The notes below the pieces were generated by a model that saw only the letters and a list, made by a program, of their open reading frames with translations, made no database searches and had not been told where the DNA came from. DNA of 64,000 bases from Pyrrhosoma nymphula (Eukaryota; Arthropoda; Insecta; Odonata; Coenagrionidae). Below are positions 1 to 12,934 of the stretch, one piece after another; positions within the stretch are counted from its first letter, which is position 1, and each line of letters opens with the position of its first letter. The stretch is taken from assembly GCA_963573305.1 (NCBI GenBank), contig OY754329.1, forward strand, positions 146,455,266-146,519,265. The letters run 5' to 3'. The position numbers and the translations under genes were made by a program.

Positions 1-2600
1 GGCAGTTGTCTTTTACACTGCGTGATCCACTCATTCATTATAACTAGCTATTCGTGATGGATGGATTTTAGCAGAGTTACGCAGAAACATTATTGGAGAA
101 AATCCGAGCTACTGTAAACAAAAATGTCAAGTACCAAGTACGATTTCTTTAGCAAAGAAGCAGAAAAAAATTATTCCAGTGTTGGATAATGAAACTCGGC
201 GAGGCTCAGCATTTCATGTGATTGAGTGAATGCTTGCTTAACGTTCATTCTGTAAGTTGCTGCAATAAATCCTGTATATTATTCATCTCTAAAATGTCAG
301 AAATTATTGAGTGTCTCTGTGAAACTCAGAGAGTGCCATATGATGTCACCATCAGCATTATCGTAGAAACAGGACATAATGTGTCACTCGGGGGATTTTT
401 AAACAAGTAGCAAATGTTAAAACAAAAACTAGAGTAGAATCAAGGAACACTTGCGGCTTCTATTTTGGCAGTGATTTTATTTTTGCAGTAAAATTACTCA
501 TTGTGAATTTTAACCGATATTTTATATCTATAGTTGCACTTGATCTGGTGCATAGTATGTATGTATTGTTTTTTGTAAAATACTGAGATTATTTTAAAAG
601 AAATTATTGAAAATTGATTAACACAGGGAACAAGTTTTGTATTTTTATATGAAAACACAGGAAAATATTTTAATGTGGAAATATTAAAATAATAATCGTT
701 ATTTAAAACAGAAAATTTTGACCGGAGCCGGAGTCACTCCCCAAGACTTCGGGTTCAAAGCATTGAAGCTAATCCTCTTGAAGTTGCATTGTAAACCACG
801 AGAACAATATGAGGAGCAATTTAATGCAAAACCCAGTTATTTTTCCTAGAGTAAGACTGAACTTAACTGTCACAACTAATTATCCAGGAATAAATTTAGA
901 TAGGGATTATCTTGGTCTATATACATACACAATGACATTAGAGAAATAAGAATAGCATAAGACCTGGCAGAAATTGCATTATACTACGTAATACGTTGGT
1001 AAACTCTATGCATTTGTTTTATTACCTCCCGTATTTTCATAAGCTCAAGAAAACTTCACGATTTTCAAGCACAAATGAATGCGCTTATTTTAGAGGTGAT
1101 TTGAGTTCCCTGCCTCGAAGAAAAAAATGACTTTTTGAAGAAGTTACCTTTTCCGGCTGACGACAAACTGAAGGCATAACTGACACGGCTGAATAACTTT
1201 GCAGCCTTCGAGAGGCTAGACGATGCCCGGCTATTTTTGGGGAGACTAATTTCCATCACCTGTCGATTGGTCCATCAGGAGTCAGTCAATAATTATTTAC
1301 ACATGCCTTCATTTCCTCGGCTACGCTAATGCACGGGTGTTCTGATACAAAGTTGAAACAAACTTAATTGGAACCGAACCACCAGTCATCATTCACAGGC
1401 ACAAGGGCAATGTTGGGGTCCAGATGATTGGGTGCTGAGGCATGGTAGAGGCTTGGAAAATTGCAGCGAGTGAAGGGAAGCGGGAGGAAGGGGTCGAGAA
1501 AATCGAAAAGTAACCATAAAACTTCCTAAAGGGTGTTCCAGAATTGGAGGTCACAAACTTTGTAGGTTTAAGAAGGTGGAAATACCCATATTTTTATGTT
1601 TGTCAAAGAGCATCACCCATGGCGAATTTCACCGTCTTTGGTGCGCGTGACTACATACCATATCATTAGTGCAATCGCAATGATTGAAAAAAATGGTACA
1701 GTGAACTCCCGGAAGGACCTCGGAAGGAAGTCTCGACCTCTATATTTCAAATCTCGAGTACGCTTTCCTCTATTTTGTGCCATGTCCTTCTCAAGCGAGT
1801 GCCACCAAGTATCGCTGCGCCTATATACGGGTCGTCGCTGGAGGTTGATGACTGCAAGGTCAAAATTAAAACTCACCCATTCATTCCTCCATCCAGTTCT
1901 CTATCACACATTGTAGGCGTAAGACGGTAAACCGCCACAAACATGACACTTGGTAGCAGGCCTACCATCTTGGAAAAAAACATGACATTTTGATTACTTG
2001 TAAAGTTTTTATTTTGCGTCACAGACCCAAGGTGTTCCTAAAAATTATTTGTTAAGTACTTTATTTATTAGAGTGCTATTATACCTTTACTATATATATC
2101 CAGAATTCGTGATCTCCTTTTCAAAATCTTCCGTGATGTTAGCATGTGAATTTCCTCCCGTCATTAATACCTAACTTAGTTAAAAGACGAGCTATAATCC
2201 AATGCTTGAAATTATATCACCCTGCAGCCTGGCGTACTAACTCTTTACATGAACTCTGACCAAAAGGCTAGCGTCTTCCTTGCTTCCAATCGCATGTGAC
2301 AGACTATAACTTTATCTCATATCCATCTTTTCATCCACCTCTGAAATTCCTAAAAAACACTTTTGTCCCCCTACATAAAACCTATTTGTTCTAGATAGCG
2401 GGACCACAAAGTGCCGTAATCCATATCAAAGTCTCCGTCAATCCCTTGTCTTACCCTAGGCGTCGGCTATCAGATTCATTCTTTCCTAGAATGCCTCTTT
2501 AGCTATCGCAAGCACCCTCCCAAAATATTCTTGGTACTTCCCCTTTGCCCCTTCCTCTGTGAAAACATCTCCGAGAAAGATAAGGCGTTCACGGACTTTT
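1..2600. other. AT-rich non-coding stretch
   Basis: I see no supported gene, RNA or complete mobile element here. Open frames are short, overlap on both strands and match nothing I recognise. A short segment near 720-770 has a weak B-box-like stretch (cgggttcaaag) but no matching A box, so it is not called as a SINE. The DNA between about 1,600 and 1,900 is open on both strands, with 106 codons on plus and 87 on minus. Neither frame shows a recognisable motif. Confidence 0.6.
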
Positions 2601-2602
2601 CA

Positions 2603-2730
2603 GCAACGGCTGCGAATGAGCCAAGCACTCGCCAACTAACTATGAAGTTATGGGTTCGAATTCCGCGGTCGGTTTTACCCACCCAGAGCATGGTTGCTGA
2701 ATGTTCGTGAAAGCTTATGAAACTGTTCAA
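2603..2730 (+). repeat. tRNA-derived SINE-like head
   Basis: A Pol III B-box-like sequence, ggttcgaattcc, lies at 2653-2664. Upstream is a degenerate tRNA-like segment with an A-box-like ggctgcgaatgagcc from about 2608. The cloverleaf is poor, so this is a tRNA-derived repeat and not a functional tRNA gene. The sequence after the tRNA-like part (acccacccagagcatgg) looks like a SINE body. Family and ends are unresolved. Confidence 0.4.
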
Positions 2731-2799
2731 AACTGATCCGGCCGGTGTCGCACTGCAAATTTGATAATCTAATTCGCCAATGCGTGCCTTCAAATCTGT

Positions 2800-3900
2800 C
2801 ATAACATTCGCTCCTCAAGCTTTAAGCTCCACGCAGTACTTGCGTATTATCGAAAAAAAGGGAAAAAGAGTAAATAAACGTACAAGACTCACATCAGGGA
2901 GACCGAAACGAAAACAGTCGAAGCAAATCGGAAAAAAAGAGAAAAAACGCCAAGAGTGCAAGAAACCGAACGGGACTGCGCCGGCATCAATGAAAGATCC
3001 CCGATAAATGGCAGCGCAAGCGGGCGTATGAAGGGGTATCCACCGCCCCCAACTCCCCACGGCCGGCGGCGGGGGCGGGGGAACCCCTACCCTCAGACGG
3101 ATGCCCACGGAAAGGGAATAAGCGAGCGTAGGGTAAAGAGCAGGGTGTGTTGAGTAAGGGGTGTCGAGCATGGGTGGGACATAGCGATACGGGGGTGGGA
3201 AGAAGCGTGTGCAGCGGTGACAAGAATAGGGGGTGGGGAGAGATTAAGGGAACACGAATGAGGGTGGGGGAGGATGAGAGCGAGGTTGGGGGGGGGGGGG
3301 AATGGAGAATGTATCCCCGATTAACGACCCATCCACCCGCGCGACCCGGCAATCGACCGTTGAAAGCGAGCCACTCCTTTTCATACCTCGACTTCGAATA
3401 CATTTGTCACAAAAATGGCGGTGCGCGCGGCGACTACCCCCCCTCCATTCACCTCCCAGTCCCCTTTCTTCCCCTCAGAAGCGCCCTCCTTCTCCCCCCT
3501 CCCCCCTCTCTCTTGGTCGCAAATAAAAGAAAATAAAAAGAACGAGTTAAAAAAAAGGCGAACGCGAAATGAGGGAGAGATCTGGTACAATGGGCGCGTG
3601 GGCGAGCATTTTTCCGAGAGGGCCTCTCCGGACGAGTTGCCGCGCCGCCGCTTTCTCCACATCATCTCCCCTCTCCGTCCTCCTCCCTCCCTCTCTTGAA
3701 GCTGGAAACGTTTCCCCGCGCGCGCACCACATGCAGGAAGTTTTTAATTCCGACGGAAGAAATCAACAATTAAAGCACTGCACGCGTTCCGTGCCTCGTT
3801 CCGAGTGGAAAAAATACATCCACAGAAGGTATAAAATAAGAATAATAATTCACATCTCGAGGGGAAAAGCTGCGTGCGCGCATTTCTTTAAGCGGCGAAC
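2800..3900. other. GC-rich, CpG-containing island with G-runs
   Basis: This stretch is far richer in G and C than its surroundings. It has a G13 run at 3288-3300, G-rich blocks at 3064-3082 and 3190-3300, and C/T-rich blocks at 3440-3520 and 3660-3700. Several overlapping frames on both strands stay open (up to 138 codons on minus), but their translations are low-complexity proline, arginine and glycine sequence. That is expected from skewed composition. It could be a CpG island at a promoter or decayed repeat DNA. I see no TATA box, splice sites or conserved protein to decide. Confidence 0.45.
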
Positions 3901-4094
3901 AATGACTTAAAGGGGGGAAATATAAAATGGCTCCATCAATCCAACCGGCTGGACAGAATGTACATCATTAGCTGTTTTATTATTATTTACTTCATCTTTT
4001 GTAGTATAATGTACATTTACTCACCACATTGTAATCGTCTATAAAGCCGAAAGTAATTCGTGATTGCGCTCCAGACAACGCCGATAATACTGCG

Positions 4095-4330
4095 TTAAAA
4101 ATTGACTTGAAAAGGAGAGAATACGGCCGGATGCCGAAACGCAATCTTAGTAAAAATGGATTGCGATGATAATAATAATAATAATAATAATAAAACGTCT
4201 TTATTGGGCGAGATTGGGACTAGAAAGTCCCATCTTCCATCTAACCCCTCGTCAAACATAAAATTATTGCAGTTAAATACATTGTCAAGTTGCTCTTGGA
4301 ATTCATTCAACAATCAAAATTATAAGTTAG
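4095..4330 (-). mobile_element. 3' fragment of a CR1/Jockey-like LINE, (ATT)n tail
   Basis: Read on the minus strand, a short open frame (4313 to 4095) contains LNEFQEQLDNVF. This resembles the C-terminal end of many arthropod LINE reverse transcriptases, where a pattern of the type N-x-F-K-x-x-L-D is common. It is followed by a short 3' region with aataaagac and then an (ATT)n microsatellite at 4193-4169, the kind of tail on which many non-LTR elements end. Only the last 200 or so bases remain, which fits a 5'-truncated insertion. The family assignment is inference from pattern resemblance. Confidence 0.4.
4169..4193. repeat. (AAT)n microsatellite
   Basis: About eight units of ATA/AAT on the plus strand. 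On the minus strand it follows the putative LINE 3' end, so it is probably that element's tail. Confidence 0.85.
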
Positions 4331-4900
4331 CAAAGTGTAAAAAGATGTGAGCAAACGTGGGAAAAACCTAAGGATATTGACTGTCGTCCTTATTGGAAAA
4401 AAACCCACTGCAGGAAAACGCCCACACAAGAAGGGGGGCGTGAAAAACCTGCGAAAACCTACTGAGAAAGAGCTAATGTAAACATGGATGTATACAAATA
4501 CAAGAAAATATCACCCAGTACCTGGAAAGAAAAAGAATATTAGATGAGGCAGGAGGAGATTAGTGTTGAATCTTTCCTACTGTTCCCATGGTGTTTTATG
4601 TGTCTCGTTGTTGTTCTCGGAGAAGTTTTTCATAAGATTAATAAGATTTTCAGATGATTTTAAGATAGTTTTTAATAAGATTATCAGATGTGCATTCATG
4701 AAAATTAAGACTGCCAGGCATAGGTTCAATTATTTATTCAAGAACAATATTTTATCTGGTTATCCAGAGCGGTGTTATCATTAAAGAACTTTGAAAGTAA
4801 AAATTATGGAATTGAATCCACTTAAATAACGGTGAATTCATATTTGACAACTTTCAATCGGATCTTTCAGTGAGTCTGTGCAAAATAAAACAATATAAGA

Positions 4901-5086
4901 ATATTGACAGAAAGCAAAAATTAACTTTGTAAAATTCCATAAATCCACATTTATTTACACGGTGCAATCAGTTTCACCCGTTAGGATATCATTAGGTACA
5001 ATGACACCAAGGGGTGAAACCAGTTGCACTGCGTGAATAAACTGCTGTGGAATTTTACAAAGTTAATTTTTACTTTCTTTCAATAT
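4901..5086. mobile_element. Foldback (palindromic) element, copy 1
   Basis: Two arms of about 80 bp (4901-4985 and 5003-5086) are imperfect inverted copies. The outer parts read atattgacagaaagc on the left and, reverse-complemented, atattgaaagaaagt on the right. Both continue with ttaactttgtaaaattcca. The arms also share a block ending in gtttcaccc near the loop. No coding capacity is present, so it would be mobilised by another element's enzyme if it is a MITE. Five other elements in this window share the actttgt-aattccaca core. Exact ends and target duplication are uncertain. Confidence 0.7.
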
Positions 5087-5089
5087 GAC

Positions 5090-7660
5090 AGAGTTCCACA
5101 AAATTACGCTAAATAACTTTCGTTTTCTTAATAAAAGAATAATGTTGGGAAGAGGTGGTATACTGGAACTGCACATCTGTTGCATATCGTTTTCGCACCA
5201 TTACCTTATTGAATATTGCAAGACAGTTATTTTTCCAAAAATATGGATAAACCTTTTTACATATCCCTATCGCCACTTCACCGAATTTTATTTTCACTGG
5301 GTGTCAATTTATCCTGGGTCACAGTGTTTGAAAATTAATGTATCATTGCTGGTACATTGAGAAAAACGTTTATTTTTTCCAAATTGTAATTTTAGCTGGT
5401 ATCGAAACGCATGAGTTCGTTCATACTCTTCAGTGAGGCCTCAACTTGATAGCGGATTAATGAAAGTTGTACCCTCTAAACAGGCAGCGTGGCACTTCTG
5501 AATATGTTCACGATTTTGAACGAGCCCCTGTTTGAAAAACACAATTTTGCCCAAAGGCGATTGGAATCACGCAAAAACCAATTCCTCGCCACGAAATCGA
5601 CATTCTTTCTGGCGCCAAAAAGGACGTCTTGCGCAGAAAACCGATGTCTCTCAAGCACCACGACCTACCTATTCTTAAACCAGTGTTTCCCTTTGAATAA
5701 AACCGCCGTCCCGCTGATACACATCGCCGCTTTTATACCTCCAGCCTTTCCCATCCATCCCTCCGCCCTCCCCGCGATCACAAAGACAAACGGCGCATAA
5801 AGGGGGCGCCTTTGATTAAGCGCCACCCACGCCCGCCAACGGGAAGTGAGGGAACTCCTTCAGTGCTTTTTGAGCGCGGCGGAGCGGGTAGAGAGGGAAG
5901 AGGGCAACCCGCGCCTTTCCGTCTTCCCTGCAAGCTTCTTACCGCACCGCATCTCCACCAAGAGGAAAGAATCAAGGGGCGGGGTTGGGGGAGCACAAAA
6001 AACGTGCATGCGCTGAATAACACAGGGAAACGATACTTAGGTCGCTCTTCTATTTCGTTTGATGCATCAAAGATATGATCATAACTATTATTCAACATCT
6101 CACTCATATTACATAGGCATCATCTTCAAAATAACGGAACACTACAAGAAAACAAATGAGTCAGATACGAGACAGGTGCTACCATTGGCTATATCTAAGT
6201 GTAGTCGACAAGTACACACGCAAATATCAACTGTGATTTGCCGATACAGAGGGCTTTGAATAACTGCCACATGTAGTATCTCGGCTAATTACAAGGGCCA
6301 GACGTTCATTTATTTTTATTAAAAAACCTGAAAGTTTGATCGTTTGAAGGAGGATTGAGTGATAAATTTGCAAAGTGTGGCTAAGAAATTACAATTAGAA
6401 AACTCTAGTTTTTTGTTGAGCTTATTTAAAAAGTCGCAGGTCATAATCAAGCTCATTACGTATGATAGATCACAGTCGCACTAAAAATAAACTACTTAAC
6501 AAAGAGGAGTATTCAGTTTCTTGGAAGTCACATTGTCACTGTTAATCCCGCCACCCTTACCTTAGTCAAAATCGATAGGCAATCCTAGTTGCAATCATAA
6601 TGGTGATTTCGCTCCATAAATGAGTATAAAAAAGTCTAGACCAACATTGAAAAACTTTCTTGCATTAGAGAAGGGTCAATTAAATCCATTTTACAAAAAT
6701 TCTTGGGGCTTGCTTTCAGGGAAAGATTTAGAGAAATTTATTCAGGGGAAATTATTCTCAGGCAAAATGCACACAAAGAAAAAGGGCTACCTCTTACGTA
6801 AGTTTCAAGGCATTGATGCTCCCCGTAATTGTTAGCTTTTAATGGAATAATATCGATTGCATAAATATTCTCAAAGGTACTTCTGTAGCATATTAGCAAA
6901 AAAAAGCATAAGCAAAAGGGTGAACGAAAATGGAAGGCCTTTGGAGATTTTTGTCTCACAGATTCACATTTCATTCAAATTGACAAACAGTCTCGTGTTG
7001 AACAGGAAGCGCAGTATCTTAGTAATATTTTCCTAAGCTATTTAAAACAGTAATTTTTTTCTCAAACGCGTCAGGGGCGATTCAGGGATTTGCAGCGATA
7101 TATAGATCGCTATCTGCCATACACATATTCAGAATAATCCAATAACCATGGTCATTCGCCGACCTTCTCAGAAAAAACGACGGCCGTTCCCTGATTGCTA
7201 GGGCCAGCGGAAGAGACCGGGGTGGAGGAGTGGAGGACCGGGGGTGGAAGCGCCCGGGCTCTTTGGTACACGCCGCCAAACTACGGACTTCGGGGCGACT
7301 TGAGAAGTTCGAGAGACACCGGAAATAATTGACGTCGTATTTACTTCAAAGGCCGATGGCACTGACCTCTATGGCCCAGAATACTTAACGAGGGCGGAGG
7401 GCACGAGTTTCTGCTCCCGGCAGAGAAGCGTGACCCCTTTCGGTGGATTCCGAAGAACATCCCCGATACGCCTCCTTCAAGACGGAAGGAATTATCCGTG
7501 ATCAACAGCCCCTATAGTACACGCGCCTAAAGGGCGAGGATGGGAGTGTAGGCGTAGGAAAGAGAAGATAAAAACAGGTAATAGGTGAGAGGGCTTCATG
7601 ACGGATGTCATACATACAGATGATGGAATGAGCAGTTTCCGAACGTTCGAAATTCATAAG
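5090..7660. other. Non-coding stretch, GC-richer at 5.7-6.0 kb
   Basis: I recognise no gene here. A frame of 103 codons (5489-5800, plus) and one of 109 codons (6107-5778, minus) cover a GC-richer segment around 5,700-6,000. Neither shows a domain or convincing splice context. The rest is AT-rich with only short frames. Confidence 0.55.
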
Positions 7661-7664
7661 AAAA

Positions 7665-7765
7665 AAAAATGATTCGCCTATACTGGGACTCAAACCAAGA
7701 TCTCCTAATACGTGCCGCATGCTTTAATCTACATATTAAATCACCCAGGCGTCCTCTTCCAAAGT
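7665..7765 (-). repeat. tRNA-derived SINE, minus strand
   Basis: Read on minus, the segment begins gcctgggtgatttaa (A-box region), carries a tRNA-like middle with gcggcacgta, then the B-box-like ggtttgagtccc (7696-7685), and closes with a sequence partly complementary to its start. The spacing matches a tRNA of about 73 nt. The stems contain mismatches, so it is a tRNA-derived SINE or pseudo-tRNA and not a working tRNA gene. Confidence 0.5.
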
Positions 7766-7769
7766 GAAT

Positions 7770-10285
7770 TCCAGAGAGGATTCCAAGGAGCTATGCCCGT
7801 AACTCGTAGCGGGTGACGCCGGTTGAAGGCATAGTGCTCCGAATTTGTCCAAGGTGAGCACACATTGGCCGAATTAATACATTTCAAGTTAAACCCGGTT
7901 TTAGGAAGTTATACTTAGTCATGGTCTAAGTGGAGCTAAAAGTTGTGTTACGTGCCGCAGTAAGTTTTAACTTTTAACGCCAACTCAGAATGTCAAAAGT
8001 TTAGCATTCTACGAACTAATTCTGCCGGGACTAAAGCATTTCTGGGATAAAAATACTGGTTTAATGGAAGCACAGGGATACATTTCATGAACAGAACTAA
8101 TATAATTATGAATAAAACCGAAAGTGCTCATAAGTGACTTCACCCTCGTGGACTGAGGTTCCATGGGCAGGAAATGGGAAATACTTAGAGGCACTGTATG
8201 CTCGCAACTCGTGAGAAAAACTACTTCCATTTGAGCCTATATGAAATTCACAGTGGAAGGCAACGCCTGGGTAGTTTAATAGGTTTAAGGACTCGGAGTG
8301 AATTCAAGAAAACTGAGTTCATATCCCACTCCATGTGAATTATTTATTCATTTTAAATTTCATTCAAAATTTGTCCAACTCAGAATCCGTACTATTTCCC
8401 CTCGCAAGTGACTGAATTGACGAAACAGATTTCCTTTACAAAGTCGATCGAAGAACATCTAGGCCAGAGAGATTTCACGAGAAAACATTGCAACTGCTTC
8501 TGGAACTCAGTAAGCTAATACGATTTGAGCTGGGAGCATATTACTTCATCAAAGATCATCAGAACATGTTACTTCATGCTAGGTTACCACCTCTCTGGGC
8601 ATTTTGGATGCCGACGGATAGACAACGCGGGGGTAAGCATAAATGTGTGAAATTCACTATGAATAATCGCTAAAAACGCCAAGCGTCCAGCATTTTACTT
8701 CAGGAAACATTTTATGCCATCCTCTCTAAAAGAATAGTTCTCTCGTAAAAACTGATGGCAGACGGGTTCGCAGAACACTTCATCAGCCAGGAGGTTAGCC
8801 TGGTTAAAAGGGTAGAGAGGAGTTATGTAGATGAAGTAAAGGAGAGGGATTGAAAGGTTGGAGCATCGCACGCAGGGAGACCAAGAGTAAACAAAGGGGC
8901 ACAACTACAACCCAATCACCCTAATGCATGGAATTTCATAAATTAGTACTCACCAGTGTTAAAATAACCACTAACTGCAAGTATTGCCACCAATAAATGC
9001 GAGAGCTGTGCACTAACTTTAAAAACTACTGTCAAATTGTATGAAAAGCTCTCAGGGTTTCCACCGGGACACATTGTTTGGTAAGCAATGCCGCGCCGCG
9101 GCCGTTGCGGAGGCTGTCATCGCCCGCAGCGGGGAGGACTATGAGAGACCAGGCTGCCCAAACGTAGTTCTACCTTATGAAGCAACCCCGAGGGAAACCC
9201 AAGGAATCCAATCGTAGAGCACGGACGTAGGTTATAACATAGAGCCATCGTCCGAAAGAATTAATATTCTGCAAAACTACCAAAACTATTTCATTTTATA
9301 AATTGTCTTTTTAGAATTTCCAAAAATATTTTGGAACTGACGAATGAAAGTATTTGGAAATTAAAGTATTTGAGCATAAAATTTGTCATAAAAATCAGAA
9401 TTATCCGCTTCCTAAGACTCAATATAAAATAAAAACCTCCCTCAAACTATGCATGCGACCGCGATGTTAAAACGATTCATATGCTCTGTCTATATGAATC
9501 GATACTTCTAATTGCACCGCTTCCCAAAGTGTTTTTGACAAAGAATGACCTATTTGCTGTCGTTTGTGTCAACATATCACATAGAATCCAATGTAAAATT
9601 CAACCACGTGTATTTCGAAAGAGCAATCTGTTTAAATATAGCTTGAATGATAAAAAATCATGCATCCCTTCGCAAAGAGAAGCGGGTAACGGGAAATCAA
9701 TCATTGTAAACGCATTTCGAATTACAAACGACTGAAACGCCGACCGAATTTTCGCTAAAACGAGTAACGCAGCCAGGATGGATCAAGCGCAATTCGCCAC
9801 CAACAACACGTTCCAAATGGCGAAATTTTGCGTTTGACCTAGAAGTAAGAAATCAACGCGATGCTTGCAGCCAAGCTGTAAAAAATATTCCGCCGATTAT
9901 CTGAAACACATCTCTCACCGGAAGCAAAAAGGAAATAAAGACGAAGTCTTTCGAAACGAGAGGTTCAACTCAAACGGTTAACAATAAGAATAACGAATCG
10001 AGGATTGTTTGTGCGAAATTTGAGGCAGTAAAAGCGCAAAAACATACGAGGTGAATGTAGGTAGGAGGACAAAAACGGCAAAACGGAAAAAATGAAAGAT
10101 GAAAAAAAGAGATATTCCTGATCGATCGATATCCTTCGAAATCAACGATTGGATCTGGACATAAACGATTGATCGATATCTGCTCGAGTCTCTCGTACAA
10201 ACACTTCACGCGGCTGCTGATTTAAAATCGGTGAGGAAATGACACGATGTGGCCATCAGTCGCGTGCTTGCTCGCAAGCAAGGTA
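7770..10285. other. Non-coding stretch
   Basis: Mostly AT-rich sequence without recognisable genes. A GC-rich patch at 9085-9240 (gccgcgccgcggccg and following) stands out in composition but encodes nothing I recognise. An open plus frame of 84 codons (9481-9735) has no known motif. Confidence 0.6.
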
Positions 10286-10289
10286 CCTG

Positions 10290-10700
10290 CGCCATATTCC
10301 GACATGGGCTTAATTCCGACACTCGGGTGTATTGCCTTAAGTACTGACATTGGTTGATAGATGTCAGTAACTAACAGACGGGTGTCTATCAGCGAGATGA
10401 CACAATAAGTTTCTTAGTCCTAGGTGTGGCGCTGGCTGTATTAGAGCTCATGTTGCTGGCTGTGTTTTCAGGCGTCAAGCGTGGGTCTTGAGGTAAGTGC
10501 CATTTTAAACGAATGTCGGTACTAAACTTTAAGAAGGTGTTAAATATGATGCATTGTTCAAAAGCTAATTTGTTGTTCTAAGGTACAGCATAAATAGTTT
10601 TGAGAAATAATTGATGCAGAGTGAGCATTTGAAGAATGTGTTATAAGGAACATGGGGTCCCTAATTCCGACAGGTGTCGGAATAAGGACCCTGGCTGCTC
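10290..10700 (+). repeat. Cluster of ATTCCGACA motifs, probable transposon end
   Basis: The 9-mer ATTCCGACA occurs at 10296-10304, 10313-10321 and 10664-10672, with an inverted copy TGTCGGAAT at 10675-10683. The last two form a palindrome with flanking gggtcc/ggaccc (10655-10691). A related aatgtcggtac lies near 10513. Repeated short motifs in both orientations resemble transposase-binding repeats in the terminal region of a DNA transposon. Between them are a good acceptor (ctgtgttttcag, ending 10471) and a strong donor (gaggtaagt, GT at 10493), suggesting a spliced 5' leader. No transposase follows, so this would be a truncated end. Confidence 0.4.
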
Positions 10701-10994
10701 TCAATGATCATTTTACTCGCACATAAAAGTAACGGAGATCGTTGAATAATGTGCAACTTATATACACAATTACCGTTGTTTTCTTTAGCGTTATATGATT
10801 ATCTGTTTACTTATGGGCCGTGCATAAACTTAGTTACCGTTTTCAGAGTTTTTATTCCCCCCCTCTTCGCTGACAACCCTAGTATTCGGTATTATCACTG
10901 TCATTGCGATGTGTGCCTCTGAACTGATTCCATGTTTCGTTGCATTATACTGGCACTACTCTTTTCCAGATATTACCACTATAAAATTTTTGAA

Positions 10995-11115
10995 ATCTTT
11001 ATATATATAAAAGTCAATGTATGTATGTATGTATGTATGTATGTATGTATGTTCCACATCTCCTCCTAAACCACAGGACCGATTTTAATGAAATTTGGAA
11101 TCTCTCGACACACGT
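10995..11115. repeat. Arthropod-type interspersed repeat with (ATGT)n
   Basis: A short AT-rich run (tttatatatataaaag), then nine ATGT units (11017-11052), then a block containing ctcctaaaccacaggaccg and ttttaatgaaatttgg. I know this layout as a common interspersed repeat in arthropod genomes, but I cannot assign the family from memory. The microsatellite is seen directly; the repeat identity is recalled and not searched. Confidence 0.5.
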
Positions 11116-11119
11116 CCTT

Positions 11120-12900
11120 CTGCCACTGCCATGCCTCCTTCGGAATTCCACCCTCAAGTTCCTCCCCTACCACGCACATTCTTTCCAGCCACATAGCTAA
11201 CCTGTCGGGTCCACATTGCTTTTGGGAGAGATAAATCAGATAGTTTTCCTTTGTCTTTCTCATGTTTATGACGTAAAACCATAATTTGAATAGCCTCCCA
11301 ACAGGGGTCAAATGAAGGTCTTTTTTCAGGGGCCTTTTTATCCCAAAGGAACTCGGAATTAACAATGGAAACACACTACGTGGGCTATTTTTCGTTTAAC
11401 TCATATGCTCCAACCTTTTGGCATAGGTGGCACTCCGGGAAATAAGTGCCGTTGCTGAAGACTGTCTAGTACCAATGGCCATCGTAACGAGCAAGCCTTT
11501 CCCACACGTGACATTTGTAGTCAATGGAAATGGGTGTGACGCCTACTGAGTTATTTAGACTGATTTTCCTTACAAGAGTTTAGCAGGTTATGGGCGAAAC
11601 ATAAAGGTAAATGACATATTTATTTTCAAGTAAAAGTATAAAATAGATTTAACGGCCATATACACCTGTTTTAATTGGAAGATTACCAATACTAAGAGTA
11701 ACAAATCATGTAGTAGGGCATAAGTAAATGAAAATAACAGGTCACTCATTTAGAAAATTCTTTGCACGATAAAGCTTGTGATACCAAGGATAACTAGAGG
11801 AGAATAGTGCTGGGAAAAGATTTATTTAGAAAGATGAGGCAACTGATGACTGTATTCTTAAGTTGGGATGCAAGGAATATCTAAAGTTGATCTTCGGTCG
11901 GCGTTGAGTAATTTTAAATGGCGAAAGTAAGGAGATAAAAGTGAAAAGAGTTTGAAGGATACAGATATGGCTAAAGAAAGAAGTGGGAGTATGGAAAAAA
12001 CAAATGGCTCGAAATAAAGATGAAAGTAGTAGTGTAAGCATAGTATTAGAAGAAAAGAATGTTGTATAAGATATTCAAATGCAGCAGTGTCGGAGGATGA
12101 AAAAGGTAACTAACAAAAATAGAATGTTGAAGGCCTAGTTATAAGGGAAAATGCTGGGATATCAGTGGGGTTGTGGGATAGGCATTTTTAGATTAAATGA
12201 ATTACTTTTAAAGGCATGCCAATATCGAAAACTAAATACCATTACGTAGTGCGTATTTAAAAACTACAGTGCAAAATTTAAGTTATAATGCACATCCAGG
12301 TTAAAAGCTGACTAATAAGATTATCGCGACGAAATAAAAATAATTTAACACTCAAAGGTATTTAAATACATAAACTTATTTTAAGTACATTAAAGCCGAT
12401 TCGGTAAGTACCTCAAAAAGACTGATAACGTCACTTCCAGGGCTTAACACTTCATAAGGTGTCCATTATGACGGATATAAATATGCTAATGAAAAGCGTT
12501 TGGCGAGTTAAAATACATGACAGAAATTTATTCTCGCTGAACCAATTAAATGGAATTTACCGGTGATTAATTGAACAATTTTGTTGGTTTTAAAAATGGT
12601 ATATTTTTTCATGCAGCTACAACATGCTTTGAGAAAAAAAACAGGATTTAGAAAACTCATTAGCACGTGCAATGTATGTAGGAAAATATATCGAATAAAA
12701 ATTAGCTCACAAATTTGAAAAAAAACAAAGAAAATTTAGCTACAATAAATGAGCTAGAGGCATGTTCAGAAAGTAAATATAATTTGGATATTTGAAAAAT
12801 GAGTTGAATGGAAATATAGTATGAATTTTTATGTAGAAATTTCCCTGAACATGGAAGTCGATCATAGGGTATTGAATCATGGTAACTACGGGACTTGGCC
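11120..12900. other. AT-rich non-coding stretch
   Basis: No gene or repeat recognised. A minus frame of 102 codons (11374-11066) overlaps the repeat just upstream and has no known domain. A run of adenine-rich sequence marks 11,900-12,060. Confidence 0.6.
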
Positions 12901-12934
12901 AGCTAGAGCGAATGCCGTGCCCGGCTGCAATGAG

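Noticed and set aside
2815..3403. Overlapping 118- and 138-codon minus frames as exons
   Set aside because: They come from G-runs and CpG-rich sequence, the translations are proline runs, and no splice sites frame them.
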